Shown: piece after piece, positions 24,082 to 36,539 of the stretch
How the letters are laid out: each line of letters opens with the position of its first letter
Numbering within the stretch: the stretch's first letter is position 1
NCBI GenBank assembly: GCA_016808115.1
Contig: JAEQBH010002448.1
Location: 496,001 to 560,000 of the forward strand
Origin: Tetrastigma voinierianum
Taxonomy: Eukaryota > Streptophyta > Magnoliopsida > Vitales > Vitaceae
Direction: 5' to 3'
Length of the DNA stretch: 64,000 bases
Program-made: the position numbers and the translations under genes
The notes under the pieces: model-generated
Told to the model about the DNA's origin: nothing
What the model saw: only the letters and a program-made list of their open reading frames with translations
Database searches by the model: none

Positions 24082-24414
24082 TGATAGGTCCAGTCGAAGC
24101 AAGGGTATAAGGCGAAAATAGTTCTCTTCGAATTTGAGAACAAGACCACCAAGAACAGGAATAAAACTTCTTTTTCTTTTTTTCCATTCATCACTCTTCT
24201 TCTCTTTTAAACTACGGTCTGAGCCAAAATAAACTAACAAAGGTAATGGCGGCAGTCTTTAGGAGACCAGTCTTACTACCACAAAGTTAAACACATACCC
24301 ATAATATACGTAAATAACCCATAACTTTAGGATCCACCATCCCAAAGACCAGTTCCATTATCCTAAATATCTGGGGTTTGGCCTTCTCTCCCTGTTGGAT
24401 CTTATGCCTTATCA
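24082..24414 (-). repeat. Gypsy 5' LTR
   Basis: It starts TGATAGGTCCAGTC and ends TGCCTTATCA. It pairs with 19472-19806. A long T-run, then gggggg, follows directly outside. Confidence 0.9.
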
Positions 24415-25343
24415 TCACTTTTTTTTTTTTTTTTTTTGGGGGGAAAGGACCCCACCTACTCTTTTGTTTTTCATATTATAAGTATTTTAATTTGGGATGT
24501 ATGCTATGCCAAAAATGTTGGTTGCGTGTTCCTTGGTGCACCCTTGGGTGCTGGGCAGCAACCCCACCATATATTATAATCGATATGGACGATTGATTGG
24601 AAATGGATTCCAAATTCGATCATATATATATGTTGAGGCTGCCGACCCCACTTTTGATATAGTTAATGCTATAAGCGTGCTTTTTGTTCAAACTTGGTGA
24701 TCCCTGATGGAGACAAAGATGGTTCCCGTTACAATCATCGCCATACATATGCCCTCCCAACCTTTATTATATGTTTTGATTGCTAATTTACTTCAACGGG
24801 ACAAGGGAATGGATAAAAACGGATGATGGGATATTGATGGACCATCCCGGAATGGGTATTTTATTTGGCTGCAAAAATCCAACATCTGCTGGAATTGAAT
24901 TTCGGTAGAACTAAATCTAGTACATGTCACGTCACGTCCATTTTACTGGACTATGAAATGGAAAGCTAGCTATGAACGCAACCTTTTTCCGCTTTTTCTT
25001 GCTTCAGAATTTTAAAAGATGCTTTTAGTCGTAAATTTTGACTCATCCGTGGGCTTTACAACTTGAGAAATTCGTATCTGCGTGGCCATCGCCATCCTAG
25101 TCGGGATGACTCAAATTAATCCTCGCAGTCGGGATGGAATGAAACGATAATACTACATCACGTAATACGGTTAATTCTCGAGAACAGCTGAGATCGTTAG
25201 TTAAAGCCCAAGGAATTACTTTAACTTCTCTCACTATATAAAATATATTTTAAATTTTAAAATAAGAAAAATATGATATATATCTATAAATTTTCATAAC
25301 ACTTGTACGGTGTGTCAATAAAATTTAAAAAGGCAAAGTCTCA
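24415..25343. other. Unassigned stretch after the gypsy element
   Basis: It opens with a poly-T/poly-G tract (24419-24446). No gene is supported: the open frames at 24378-24596 and 24497-24700 are short and have no family match. The sequence looks unique in this window. Confidence 0.5.
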
Positions 25344-28110
25344 CCTTCCATAATCAATATTGTTGAGATATAAATCATGGAAAGAAATTATAGAATAAAT
25401 AATTGGTTTAATTGATCTTTACACTTTTTTTTTCTTCTTCACACAAAGGTGACTCTTGAGTGTGGAATGAGTTGTGCATGGGGTGAGACGCTTGTGATTA
25501 GATGAGTGGCAGATAATGGAATCGATTATTGAGATTTGATTCTTGGAAAAGGCAGCCACTTCCTCATTTTTTTTATAAGTCATAGCCCATGAGAGCACAT
25601 TTGTCACTTATATTTGTTTTAATAATTATAATAATGAATAATGCATACTCACAGAGTTTAAAGTGATAATTCATGAAAAAGACATATATAGAACTAACTA
25701 AAGAAATATTCGCAAAAGTAATTGGACACTTACATTTCCGGGCTGATGCATTTTCCTCTTAAAATGAGAGACTCGTTTTTTTATTTTTTAAAAGAACCAT
25801 CTAAAAAAATGTTTGGAGTCGCCACTTATTTTTTGTTTTATTTTAAAAGGGAAAACAAAACAAGAAAAAAAAAAGCGCTAAATGTATTTCGCGATAAAGA
25901 AAGCGAGGCTTAGGAAAAACCGGTCAGGTCGAAGGAGTCGTGTTACTAATTGGGAAGGTACGGTAGTGAGCCGTAACACCCCTTTTAGCCCCTAAAGTCG
26001 GGTTTCTACTAATCAGATTATGAAAACTGTGGCAATCAATAAATTAATTACAGATATCAATAAATCATACAGTTAGTAAATAAAGAACAAAATTAAAGGG
26101 AATAAATGTGTACCTTGACAGCGAATCGAAAGCGTTAATAATAAAAAATCATGTTAGTTCGACACAACAATATATAATATTAACATTCAATTAAAAAATT
26201 GGTTATAGATCAAAAGTCAAATTATTTGTTAAAAGAACATATGAGATGTCGGGCCACACCCAAACTCATTTATATGTTACACAAATTAACTCCACAAGAT
26301 TCCATTTTATAGGAACTATATAATTAATTATGTGTTTGGAATTTTTGAAAACTGATTTGAAATTGAAGTTTTAAAAATTGGAAGTTTGAAATTTTGGAAT
26401 TGAGGATTTTGAAATGAATTTGAAGTTTTAGAATTTAGAATTGAGATTTTGGGACTTGGATTTTGAAATTAAGAACTTGAATTTTATAAATTTGAGAGTT
26501 GGAAGACTTGAATTTCAAAATTGAATTTTAGAAAATGAAAATCGAATTTGAATTTTGAAATTTGGACATTTAATTTAAAAATTGATAAATGAAAATTTAG
26601 AACTTGAATTTTTTAAATTTGGGATTTGGAGGACTTGAATTTTAAAATTGAAAAATTGAATTTTAGAAAATGAGAAATTGAAAATTTGAAGTTAGAGAAT
26701 TTAGTTTAGAAATTTGGACACTTGAATTTAAAAATCATTAATTTTGTAATTTTGAAATTGTAGGTTCGCAAAATATAATTTTAAAATTTTGAAATATGAA
26801 TTTTAATAAATTAAGGGTTTAGACGATGACTAAAAACCGATCAAATGGTATGACCAAATGACCTAATGAGTTTAGAAAACATCCTCTATATGTCTATATT
26901 ATAGTACAAATGTTCAAAAACCTAATAAAGTCTCAATTATTTCAAATTTACAAAAATACTCACGAAGGTTCAAAACATGATAGAATAGGGAACTCTAAAA
27001 AATAAATCTCAAAAAAAAACTTAGAGATTGAATTTAGTCACAAGAATTCTTATAAACCATTCTCTATGTGTCGATATTACATAACTAGTCTCAAAACAAA
27101 GTAACAAAGTTACAATCAAACACAATTGGCAACAATATTCACATAGGCCCACCAAAATAAATCATAAAATAATATTCAAAGGTTGAATTTAACCAATAAA
27201 TTTTCCAGAAATTATCAATTATGTGTTTATATTATGATACACATGTCAAAACAGAGTAAAAAATTCAAAATTAAACACAATTTACAATAATATTTACATA
27301 GGTTCAGAGCAGGGTAGATAAGGTAGCTCACCAAATTAAATCTTAAAAAAAATATTCATAGGTTGAATTTAATCCTTGAGAATTTATAGAAATAATCAAT
27401 TATGTGTCTACATTATGATACAAGTGTCAAAAGTAATTAATAAGCGTCTCAATAAATTTAATTTACACAGAAATAACTATAAAGGTCTAGAATATGTGAG
27501 AACAGCTGCTACTCATAAAAATGGATTTTAAATTTAACTTAGAAGTCTTATAAAATCACACAAAAAATCATACAAGTCTCTTAAGATGTCTAAAATGTAT
27601 AAAAAAAAATAGGTTTTAGGATTTAAGTATGAAATTGAATTTTTAAATCAAACATATTCAATTATGGTCATATCATTAGCTATACAGAATATATATTCAC
27701 AATTTATATGTCAAAGTTCAACTTCACGATGTGTATAATTTTTTTGAAAATCGTTAAATTTCTTTTGGGTAGTCTCTTTCTCTGTTGGTCTCACCTCCTC
27801 CTTCTCTCTTCTTCCTCTTTTTTCCTTTGGATTTCTTCCTCCTCTTTTGGTATTTGTTACTTCTCCTCATCTCCTTCTCTTTCTTCCTATCTCTTTCTCT
27901 CTCTTTTTCCTTCTTCTCTTCTTCCTCTTTTTCTCTCTTTTATAAAAAAAAAATCTCCTCCACCTTCTTTTTTAAAAAAATCTCTTCTTTGAAAAATGGT
28001 TCCCCATTTTTGGCATTTTCTTCCCCCAAATCCCGGTTCCCACCAAACCTTGATTTTGATTGATTTTTATTTATTTATTTCTTTTTCTCCCCAAATTCCT
28101 ACTTTGATCT
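25344..28110. repeat. Segmental duplication, copy B
   Basis: This is the partner of copy A (4957-13512). Its order is an LTR-like edge, the gtcgccactta block (25816-26000), the AT-rich minisatellite (26340-26810), the attcacatagg near-repeats (27130-27460), the empty LTR site (27632-27636), the CT-rich tract (27775-27945) and the aaaatggttcc repeat. It lacks both large insertions of copy A and has one ~200-bp deletion relative to A. No coding sequence is present, and the frame at 25722-25913 is chance. Confidence 0.85.
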
Positions 28111-28114
28111 TTCT

Positions 28115-28195
<81 letters not shown>

Positions 28196-28560
28196 ATCAC
28201 CTTCTTTTTATAAAAAAAAAAATTACTTCTTCTTTTTCCCCATTCCTCATTTTTTAAAATGGTTCCCATTTGGCATTTTCTTCCCCAAATCGGTTTTCCA
28301 CCAAACCTTGATTTTGATTTTATTTATTTATTATTATTTTATTTCTTTTCTCCCCCAAATTCATCCTTTGCATCCTTCTCCCTTTAAAAAAAATAAAATC
28401 TCCACCACCTTCTTTTTTTAATCCCCAATCCCTCCTTTCTTTTAAAATGGTTCCCTATTTTGGCATTTCTTCCCCAAAATCCGATTCACAAACGATTTTG
28501 ATTGATTTTATTTATTTGTTTTATTATTCTTATTCTATTTTATTTTATGGATGCCCAGTA
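27983..28560. repeat. ~190-260-bp tandem repeat (aaaatggttcccc.tttggcatttcttcccc)
   Basis: Three imperfect units start near 27993, 28257 and 28446. Each holds aaaatggttccc, ttggcattt, ttccccaaat, ccaaaccttgattttgatt (reduced in the third) and a T-rich end. A (TA)n run (28117-28193) has expanded inside the first unit. Two units of the same repeat lie in copy A at 13265 and 13488. Confidence 0.8.
28117..28193. repeat. (TA)n microsatellite
   Basis: An uninterrupted TA run of about 38 units. The paralogous run at 13389-13414 is much shorter. Confidence 0.95.
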
Positions 28561-28605
28561 TGCCCTTGTTGTATCTTGTGATCAACATTAAATTTTTTTT
28601 TTTTT

Positions 28606-28855
28606 AAAAACCGCATACATCAATTTTGATTTTAAAAATTAATCTTAAAACTGCATTCATCAATTACGATTTTAAGGTAAATTTAAAACTATATTCACTA
28701 ATTACGGTTTTAAGGTAAATTTAAAACCATATTTACCAATTACGGTTTTAAGGTTAATTTTCAAAACAGCATTTGGTGACTACGGTTTTAAGGTTAATTT
28801 TTAAAACTGCAGTTGATGAATGCTGTTTTAAAAAACAAAAAGATTATTTTTGTGA
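28606..28855. repeat. ~40-bp minisatellite (aaaactgcatttaccaattacggttttaaggttaattt)
   Basis: About six units, each with aaaac-g/c-atattnaccaatta, then cggttttaagg, then taaattt. The motif aaaac...gttttaa is an inverted pair inside each unit. A similar single phrase lies at about 38185-38240. Confidence 0.85.
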
Positions 28856-30065
28856 ATATTTTGAAAATAAGTTTATATGTGCCATTTTTTTTAAAAAATG
28901 AATTAGTTTTATATTAATTCATCCGCCCATTGCGAGTCAAAGGCCATAAAATATTAACATCCTACATATAAGTGAGATTGTTGAAGTCTCTTCTAGCTTA
29001 ACCATTGTTATCGAGTTTGAATACTGGAAATGCAGTTATGATGTGGTAGACCTTTATCGCCCTTATAGTCCCTCTCGATGATTAGTTTGAGTGTAGTATG
29101 GCTTAAAAATGTCTTTTATGTGTGCACAAACCCGCTTAGCACAACTCATGATCCGATAAAAAAAAATTTTATTTGCTTTTGTTGAAACTTAAAAATGCCT
29201 AAATATCTCTCTCATATTAGCTAATGTTGTATTTGTCATCTCCCTCTCACTCTTCGCATTCGAACTTCTACGTATTATCGTCGAGCAGTTATTTTTTCTC
29301 ACCACAAACATTGTTCAAATTTGTGGTATCAGTCATTGATTCGAAGGGTCCTAAGACATATCGATCTCAATGTATCGACTTGGTATCGGTCGATACGTAA
29401 ATTAAAATAAACAGAGAGCTTAAAAATTATAAATTATTAGAGAATACATATAATTAAATAAGTTAAAAATAAATAAAATAAATTTATTTAAGATTTAATA
29501 CTATTTATTTCCTTCCATTTTTCCTTTGTTTGACTTTGTTTGAAACCCGAAAAGTACTAAGAACTAAAATAAAGAGGAAACTAGATAATAAAAGTGGAGG
29601 AAAAAAAATTTTGGAGTAAAATAAAAAAAAATTGTTCAAATTTAATTCAATATGTTTATTCAAACTCATTTATATTGTTTTTCTGTTATATAAAAACTAT
29701 AAAATTTTAAAATGTGTAAAAGTTTGACAACTTTTGATTATATTTTTATTTTATTTAATATTTTATATGGTGAAATTAAATAGGAGAAAATTATTTTAAT
29801 TAATATTTTTCATGTTCAAAATGGAGCCTTAGGGTTCTAAGCGAGGAGGATTCCACGAGAAAAGGAAAAGGAAAAAGAAGAAAAGAAGAGACAATAAGAA
29901 ATCCCTTTAGACTTTTTGACCCATGTCGTATTCTTAGCATCCCTCATCTTCTCTATCCTCACCTCCCTTCATCTTTTCTTTATTTATCATATCCCTGATC
30001 CAGGCCCACTTCCCTCATCTCGCTCTCTCTTTCTGTTTCTTATTTCCTTTCTTTACCCTCCTCTC
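28856..30065. other. AT-rich non-coding DNA with a locally duplicated segment
   Basis: Positions 29366-29790 are homologous to 35755-36190: both have tcgatacataa, then ttataaattattagagaatacat, then tatgtttattcaaactcatttatattg. No gene is seen. The frame 29916-30110 covers a CT-rich run. Confidence 0.6.
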
Positions 30066-30074
30066 CTCCTATAC

Positions 30075-30320
30075 CCTACTTATTTAAATATTGATAGATC
30101 TACCATATGATTGAGGTAGCATGTACTATATGAGTTAGGTATAATGGATAAATATAATGATTTTAATATGCCCTACTTATTTAGACGTTGAACACTCTAC
30201 TACATGGATTAGGCATAATGGAGAAATATAATGATTTTAATATGCCCTAACTATTTAAATATTGGACGCTCCATCACATGAATTAGGCATAATCGACAAA
30301 TATAATGATTTTAATATTTG
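30075..30320 (-). repeat. ~80-bp tandem repeat resembling a SINE head
   Basis: Three units, each with atttaaata/gttgaacactctacnacatg, then attaggcataatgganaaatataatgattttaatatgccct. The reverse complement holds an A-box-like phrase (tgcctaatccatgtagtagagtg). A further half-unit lies at 30732-30775. The same phrase begins the SINE-like piece at 34735-34850. Confidence 0.6.
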
Positions 30321-30901
30321 TGGTATTGCAAAATATTTTATCCCTTTAAGAACTTAGCTTTCTTAGTCTATCTTAGATTTCTTCACTTAAAAACATTGAA
30401 GAAAACGCCAAAATAGTTTTATGAATGATAAATTAGATTTTAATAGAATATTATTGATTTTTTAAAATAAATATATTTTGTTTAGGTTTAACATTTAAGA
30501 AATTGAAAAGATAACGAGTGTGTTATTTTTTTAAGTTGCATGATTTAACATTTTCAGACACGACATGGTAAAGTTAAACATAATTTTCACTTAAAAATTG
30601 AATTTGAGATGTAAAAATCCAGAAATCCCATTCATCTACATTTTTTTTTTCAAATAAACATTTTAATTACAATGTAATAAACTGTATTTACTGGGACTTG
30701 ACGGGACCCCTTTCTTCCCTATGTCACTGTCTATTTAAACGTTGAACACTTTACCACATGACGTAAACATGAGGAGCTACTCATCTATATTTATATCTTA
30801 GCACTTTAAATCTTGTATTTTTCTTTAACCCTTTATGTTTTTTAGTAAGATAATAATGACCTCACTAGTGTCAAAATACATCAACTTCTAGCATATATAA
30901 C

Positions 30902-32398
30902 TGTGAGGCCCCGACCTAGGGGTCCGTTGATAACCCGTCAACCCGTGGAATACATGTAGCCATTGAGTGTCTCAATGCCACAAAATGAGTATCTCTCTAC
31001 CCGAGACTCAAACATGAGTAAAAATGGTCACGTTGGGCCCATACATCCATACTCATCAAAATATAACCAACTATATTACAATATTTTCAAGAGTTAATTA
31101 CACCCTTATACAGCATGCATCGATCATAATGTTTCATACATGTTTTACAAAAATATATAAACAAAGTCACATGTCGTCTTTCTTCTCAAAAACGGCCTCT
31201 AGTGAGCGTCATCTTCCTAAATACTCATTGTACCTGAAAGGGAGATCTCACGATGGGATGAGCAATGCCCAGTAGTTGAATTTTCCTACATTGGATTTAC
31301 CCTTTGAGTGCTCGTGCGATAGCAAACCGCATTCAAGTGAATTCATGATTCCTACTCAAATGCCTACATGCCCAATCTCATGCCTCGAGTCCTCACCGAC
31401 TTCCTCACACATGCTTATTCTATGTATGAAAATCGTTTCCAAACAAAAATATTTGTTTTATTTGTGGGTAACCCTCCGATATAAACACGTTAGTCAATCC
31501 TTCGAGATGAATTTGTTGGATAACTCTCTGAAACAATTCATGGGCCTCTCCGACGTGAATTGTTGGACGATTTCCCAACACAATTCTTCGGATAACTTTC
31601 CGATAAAATTATTGAACAACCCTCCGAAGTATTTAATGTCATGCCTCCTCTTTATTATGGTACGATTATATGATGCATTATGTCATTTCCATCTGATACA
31701 TGTTAATATACGAGCATGCATATATTAACAAAAATTAACCGCAAACAACATGTTATTCATCGTAGCAATAACACAAAACACATGGGCCAATAGAAACTAT
31801 CTGGCGGTTCAACTTTGGTACTATCCAAATCATTACAAACACCTGTCCAGGACCACCCGGCGATCTCAAGCCAAACTGGGTCGAAAGCAGTCCAAAATTT
31901 CAACCTTCGGTCCCCTTTCAGAGGACGAAGCAGCGGCCTTTTCCAGCCCGAACACCAACCATTTGTATGGTTCTTAGACAAGAACTAAACAAAGTAGGAG
32001 AAGAACCCACCTCCAGGAGTTTGTCAGCTCGCAGCCTTGTCTTCACGGCGTAGCTGCTGCGTGAGGATTAACTTTGTCTCTTGTCTCGCAGGAATTTGAC
32101 CAACCGGTCACCGAGAAATCTAGAGAGAAGGTGAAGCTTCTCTCTCTAAACTCTCTTCCTTTCTCCCTCTTTCTCTCTTTCTCTTTTTCCCTCCCAAACC
32201 GGTTGGGAGAAGATAGGGGTCAAATGAGATGTCTCTCGAGCACGTATCAATTCCTAGTGGCCCTTTGAATTTCCTCTATCCCTTATTTTCAGCTGTCGCA
32301 TGTTGCGTAATGCCATGGAGTCTCGTTTGAGCTCGTGTTTGACTCATTCTTACGCATGACGCATGGCCAATCTTGGCCGGTAGCGATATGCCGAATTA
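30902..32398 (+). repeat. LTR (TGTGACGCC family), 3'-truncated
   Basis: It starts TGTGAGGCCCCGACC, then ccgttgataacccgtcaacccg. The internal blocks follow family order: cctactcaaatgcctacatg, catgcctcgagtcctcaccg, gtgggtaaccctccg repeats (31465-31640), and the agagagaag...cttctctct pair (32122-32145). The end TCTTACA is missing; it breaks off near 32398 into another AT-rich repeat. The frames at 31276-31728 (150 codons) and 31024-31275 lie in the LTR and look like chance open reading. Confidence 0.8.
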
Positions 32399-35095
32399 AA
32401 TGCTAATAAATAGAATTATTTAATTGAAATAGAATTAATAGAAATGTATCATTTGGATACCCTATTATTTCTATAGTGTTTCTAAACAAAACATATAAAT
32501 GATTTTTAATTATATTTTTACTTTTTGTAATATAAATGAATACAGATAAAAGCATGGGAGAGAAAACGAGGCAGAGGTGACTGGTAGTCTGAGGAAATAA
32601 TTAATGTTGATAAAGACTCGCCATTCTCAGTACATATATTATTCACATTGCACATTCCGATCAGAACGTAACGTGTTCTAAATTTAATTAGATTGATTGG
32701 AATTAAAACAAAAATTTCTGTCGTGCCGTCATATAGGCATATTAGATATTAAATATCAAAAATATCTTTCATTCATTGAAATTGAAGAACAATAAAAATC
32801 TCAACTCCCCAACAACTCAACTTTTACATAAAATCCCTTTCACGTTCTGATTATTTACATACATTTAAAAAAAAAAATGATTTCTATAAGAACAAAACAA
32901 ATTCCGGTGCCTAACACTTATCTTGTTCAAAACCTGTTCTGGCCCATTGCAATTCAACACCACGTGAAGTAGATTGATCCACCCATCATAGCGACCCATA
33001 TTATATATAACCTCATCACATTTGACACGTGACATCAATACAAACCAATTCTTACTTTGCGTATTTGATCAAGTAGTTTAGCTTTTAGTTTTGATATTGG
33101 AAAAAAGCTGTACATATCAACATCTTTCATTAATAGCACATAGTTAAGGTCATAGTTGAGCTCTAGTATACAGACTTTTCAACAATAGTTTATATCAGCT
33201 GATGATCAAGCTATGGTGTTTATCCTTTGGAACACCCTTTTGTTAGGTCACTTGGGTGTCATTTTCCTGTTTCAATGTTGGATGGTATTTGCTTTTTTTA
33301 CTTAATGCTGAATACAATTTTTTTTAGTTTAATGTTAAATAATATTTAATAATATTAAGTATTAAGTTGTTTCTTATTTAACATTGAATAGTAAATAAGA
33401 ATGACAACGGGGAAGATTATTTCGGGTTCGCACCTCGCCTCGTCTTTAATGATATGAGTTTGGTTTAACTGTAATTGAGTTTTTAGAAGGTTCGGGTTTA
33501 TTTTCTTAAGTCCGAGAAGGGTTCGGGTATTGTTATTCTCGTGTCCACAGCCGCTGCCTGGAATATATTTTAAAATATTTTTATTATTTTTATTTTATAC
33601 TTTAATATAAATAATAATAATTGTATTGATAGAATGTTTTTAATAAATAATTTATACAAATTCATAATATTTTTATTTTTTTATGAAATATATTAATTTT
33701 AATATAATAAACATAAAAAATAAAATATTAAAATAATAAAAATAAAAGCAAAAATCAAGCTACTCGCGAGAACGGGTTTGAGAATTTTCTTATCACACCA
33801 GCACGTCGTCCTGCAATTTAATTTTTTTTAAATGGAGACAGTTGAGGTGAAAAAATAAGCAATTTATCTTAAACGCAAAGTTTAGTCGTCTGCGGCCCAG
33901 TGTTCTTTAGCCACTCCTCCTTGTTGGGCAATGATAAAGTTTTTTTGTTTTGATGGAATATAACTTTTTTTTAATAGAAAAAACCAAATATTTTTACTTT
34001 TTAAATTCAAAATTTTTTTTAAAAAAATTCAACAATAAGTCATAAAAATTTGAAAAAACAAACAGCTCCAAAAAACAAACAACCCCTTATAAAGTTAAAC
34101 CCAATTGAACCTCGAGATTTCCCCACATGAACCATATTTTATTGATGCTTCCAACTTTGCCCATTTGATTCCAACCTTTTGAATTCTCGTCTTCATCTAG
34201 CAAATTTTTAATGTCACAATTACAAAAGATAAAGATTGCAATCATCTTATTTTTAAATTATATAAAAAAAAATTAAATGATCAATAATGGAATCTTTAGA
34301 AGGAAAGAAAATTAAAATGATGATACAACTCATTCTTATTTAATAATCCTTGGAGTGGAATCTTGAATGAAAATTAAATTAATCATACAACTCATTCTTG
34401 GTTTCTAAAGAAGTCGGTCTTACATGTGATTAAATTAAGATCATTTTCAATAAGCCATCACATGTGACAAACTAATATTCTTCTTTATAGATCCCTCTAT
34501 TGGAATAAGATAGTTTTCATATTTATCAAAAGTATGGATGTTGTTTTTTTGTTTTTTTGTTTTTTTAAAGCCTAAAATATGGTTTTTAGTGAGCATACAT
34601 GATTTCACAAATATTGAAACGTTAAAATAGTGGGAGTCTTTACGATTGCTTTTTCCTACTTTCCTTCTTGTTTTTTTATTATAAAAAAAGTGAATACTTC
34701 TTTTTCTGTTAAATATCACTTTTAATTCTGATATAGTAAGCCCCATTTCCATTGGATTCAAACTCGGGACCTCTCTCCTTTTCCTATATCTTGTTTTTTG
34801 CAACATTAAATGTTTTACCATATGAGTTAGACATGATGAACAAGTGAATACTAATTTATTTATGGTTCTTACAATATAATATATATGCAAAAGTGAATAG
34901 AAACAAAAATAATAAAAATTTATGGTTCTTTTAGATGATGCGATAATATTATTTGTACCATTCTCTTACATTACTAAATAGTCTAAAAAGTGTTTGAGAA
35001 ATTAATTTAAGAACTTAATAACTTAATTTAAATCATTAAGTAAATTAAATATGTTTGATAATTTACAGCATCTGACGATCTCTAAAAAAACCCAA
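32399..35095. other. AT-rich intergenic stretch
   Basis: Positions 32399-32530 match 38596-38745 (both have ttaatagaaatgtatca.ttggatac, then tatttctatag.gtttctaaac), a dispersed repeat. Positions 33395-33800 contain a GC-flanked AT core that might be a MITE. Otherwise I see nothing. No tRNA or other RNA gene is found. Confidence 0.5.
34735..34850 (-). repeat. tRNA-derived SINE-like fragment
   Basis: The minus strand reads catgtctaactcatatggtaaaaca (A-box-like) and, about 45 bp further on, gtcccgagtttgaatcc (B-box-like). Spacing and order fit a pol III internal promoter of a SINE. The 147-codon open frame 34447-34890 is only a translation through this element. Confidence 0.5.
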
Positions 35096-35748
35096 AGTCA
35101 TTAAATGACCTTTAGGCTATAAATAACCAAAGTAGAAAAATTATCTATCTCGTGAAGTTTGATGAAACTCCAAAATTTTGGTATCTACACGTAGCTCTCG
35201 ATGCGTAAACCGACTTTACATTTTACTCAAACAAAAACCTAAAGTCAGATTTCCATAGATATTAAAGAGAAATGAAAATTTGTTTTTTTCCATTATCTCT
35301 CTCTTCTCCTTTCTCCCACGCTCATCAGTCCTTCTCCTCCTTTCTTTTTTTTTTTTATCATTTTTTTTATACATGGCGCAATGTACATCTCTCATTCGGA
35401 TCCGTTTCTATCCCGAAATAATTTATTTATTTTCAATTCAATTTATTTTAAATGAACTTAACTCAAACTATTTCCTGACTTCCGAGATTTTTGTAAAAAA
35501 TATTGTCACTGGAGTTACTGACAACTTATCACCCAGAAAATCGTAAAAAAATTATGATTGTCTCAAAATTCTACAAAATTTTTCTGGGTCACTAGATTTT
35601 GCGAGACGAATTTAACGGTACAACCTGTTTCATCATCCGAGATCTAAAGAATTTTCTAGGGTTCCCTGAACTATTATAGCAATTTATTATTATTATTATC
35701 ATTTTACCATTTTTTTTTTGAAAATTTTTAATTTTTTCAGGTTTTACA
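35096..35748 (+). repeat. LTR (TGTGACGCC family), 3' part only
   Basis: The start corresponds to about 17936 of the copy at 16616-18623 (ctatctcgtgaagtttgatgaaactcc). Later come gcgagacgaattta, then catcatccgagatctaaagaa, and it ends tttttcaggttttaca. It overlaps the 30902 copy in family coordinates, so the two are separate truncated copies and not one split copy. Confidence 0.75.
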
Positions 35749-35754
35749 AATCCG

Positions 35755-36120
35755 TTGACTTAATATCGATCTATACATAAATTTAAATAAATAAAAATCT
35801 TAAAAAATTATAAATTATTAGAGAATACATGTAATTAAATAAGTTAAAATTTAATATAATAAAATTTGTTTTATATTTAATATTATTTATTTCCTTCTAT
35901 TTTTCCTCTATAAGGTTTAGGTTTCGTTTGAAACCAGAAAAATACTAAGAAAAGAAAAAGAAAGAAAACTAATAATAAAAGGGAAGAAAAGAAAATTTAA
36001 AGCAAAATAAATCAAACGTAATAACTTAATTCTATATGTTTATTCAAACTCATTTATATTGTTTATCTGTTATATAAAGACTAAAAAAATTTTAAATGTG
36101 TAAAAGTTAGACAACTTTTG

Positions 36121-36190
<70 letters not shown>
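35755..36190. repeat. Local duplicate of 29366-29790, ending in (TA)n
   Basis: It is collinear with the 29.4-kb copy through aaaatgtgtaaaagtt and gacaacttttgatta. Here a (TA)n run (36123-36190) has expanded where the other copy has tatatttttatttta. The open frame 36118-36387 (YIYIYI...) is the TA run. Confidence 0.8.
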
Positions 36191-36195
<5 letters not shown>

Positions 36196-36539
36196 ATTTA
36201 TTTATTTTACATGGTAAAACTAAATAGGAGAAAATTATTTTGGTTAATAAGGCAAAGCTGTAAAAGTGTTATTTTGTTATATAGTGGGGTAGTTTTGAGA
36301 GAAAGGTTAAAGGGATGGAAATTTTCTTTACCCTTTATAGAGACATGTAAGGAACGAGGTGAAAATCAAAACAAAGGAAATGAATAATGAAAGTAAGGAA
36401 ATAAAAACCAATTGATCTATAATCCTACGTATGCGAAAGCTACTCCAAAACTCTCTTAATGAAAAATTCAAAAAGATCAAAAACCTTAAGAAAAATATCA
36501 AAGTCCAGGAGAAATCTAGGGACTTGTCTATCTCTCGAG

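Larger units (their letters stand above)
19472..24414 (-). mobile_element. Ty3/gypsy LTR retrotransposon, chromovirus-like, full length but decayed
   Basis: A 4943-bp element on the minus strand with two ~335-bp LTRs that start TGATAGGTCC and end CCTTATCA, a primer-binding site next to the right LTR and a polypurine tract next to the left one. Order on the minus strand is gag, protease, reverse transcriptase, RNase H, integrase, tail. Total length, LTR length and a terminal chromodomain-like stretch (DATWELAEIVFQQFPDIELE) fit small chromoviruses such as the Reina group; that clade call is inference. Every domain is broken by stops or frameshifts, and the two LTRs differ by many indels, so the element is not recent or the sequence is error-prone. 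No clean target-site duplication is visible. Confidence 0.9.

Noticed and set aside
27996..28421. 141-codon open frame with a long YIYIYI run
   Set aside because: It translates a (TA)n microsatellite and the aaaatggttcc repeat.
31276..31728. 150-codon open frame
   Set aside because: It lies inside the LTR at 30902-32398. The sister LTRs do not keep this frame.
33395..33800. Possible MITE with GC-rich ends (cgggttcgcacctcgcc ... ctactcgcgagaacgggttt)
   Set aside because: The two ends do not form a clear terminal inverted repeat, and no target-site duplication is visible. Left unassigned.
34447..34890. 147-codon open frame on the minus strand
   Set aside because: It reads straight through a SINE-like element with A-box and B-box words and a poly-A/T run. 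Composition is Lys/Asn-rich from AT-rich DNA, and there is no family resemblance.
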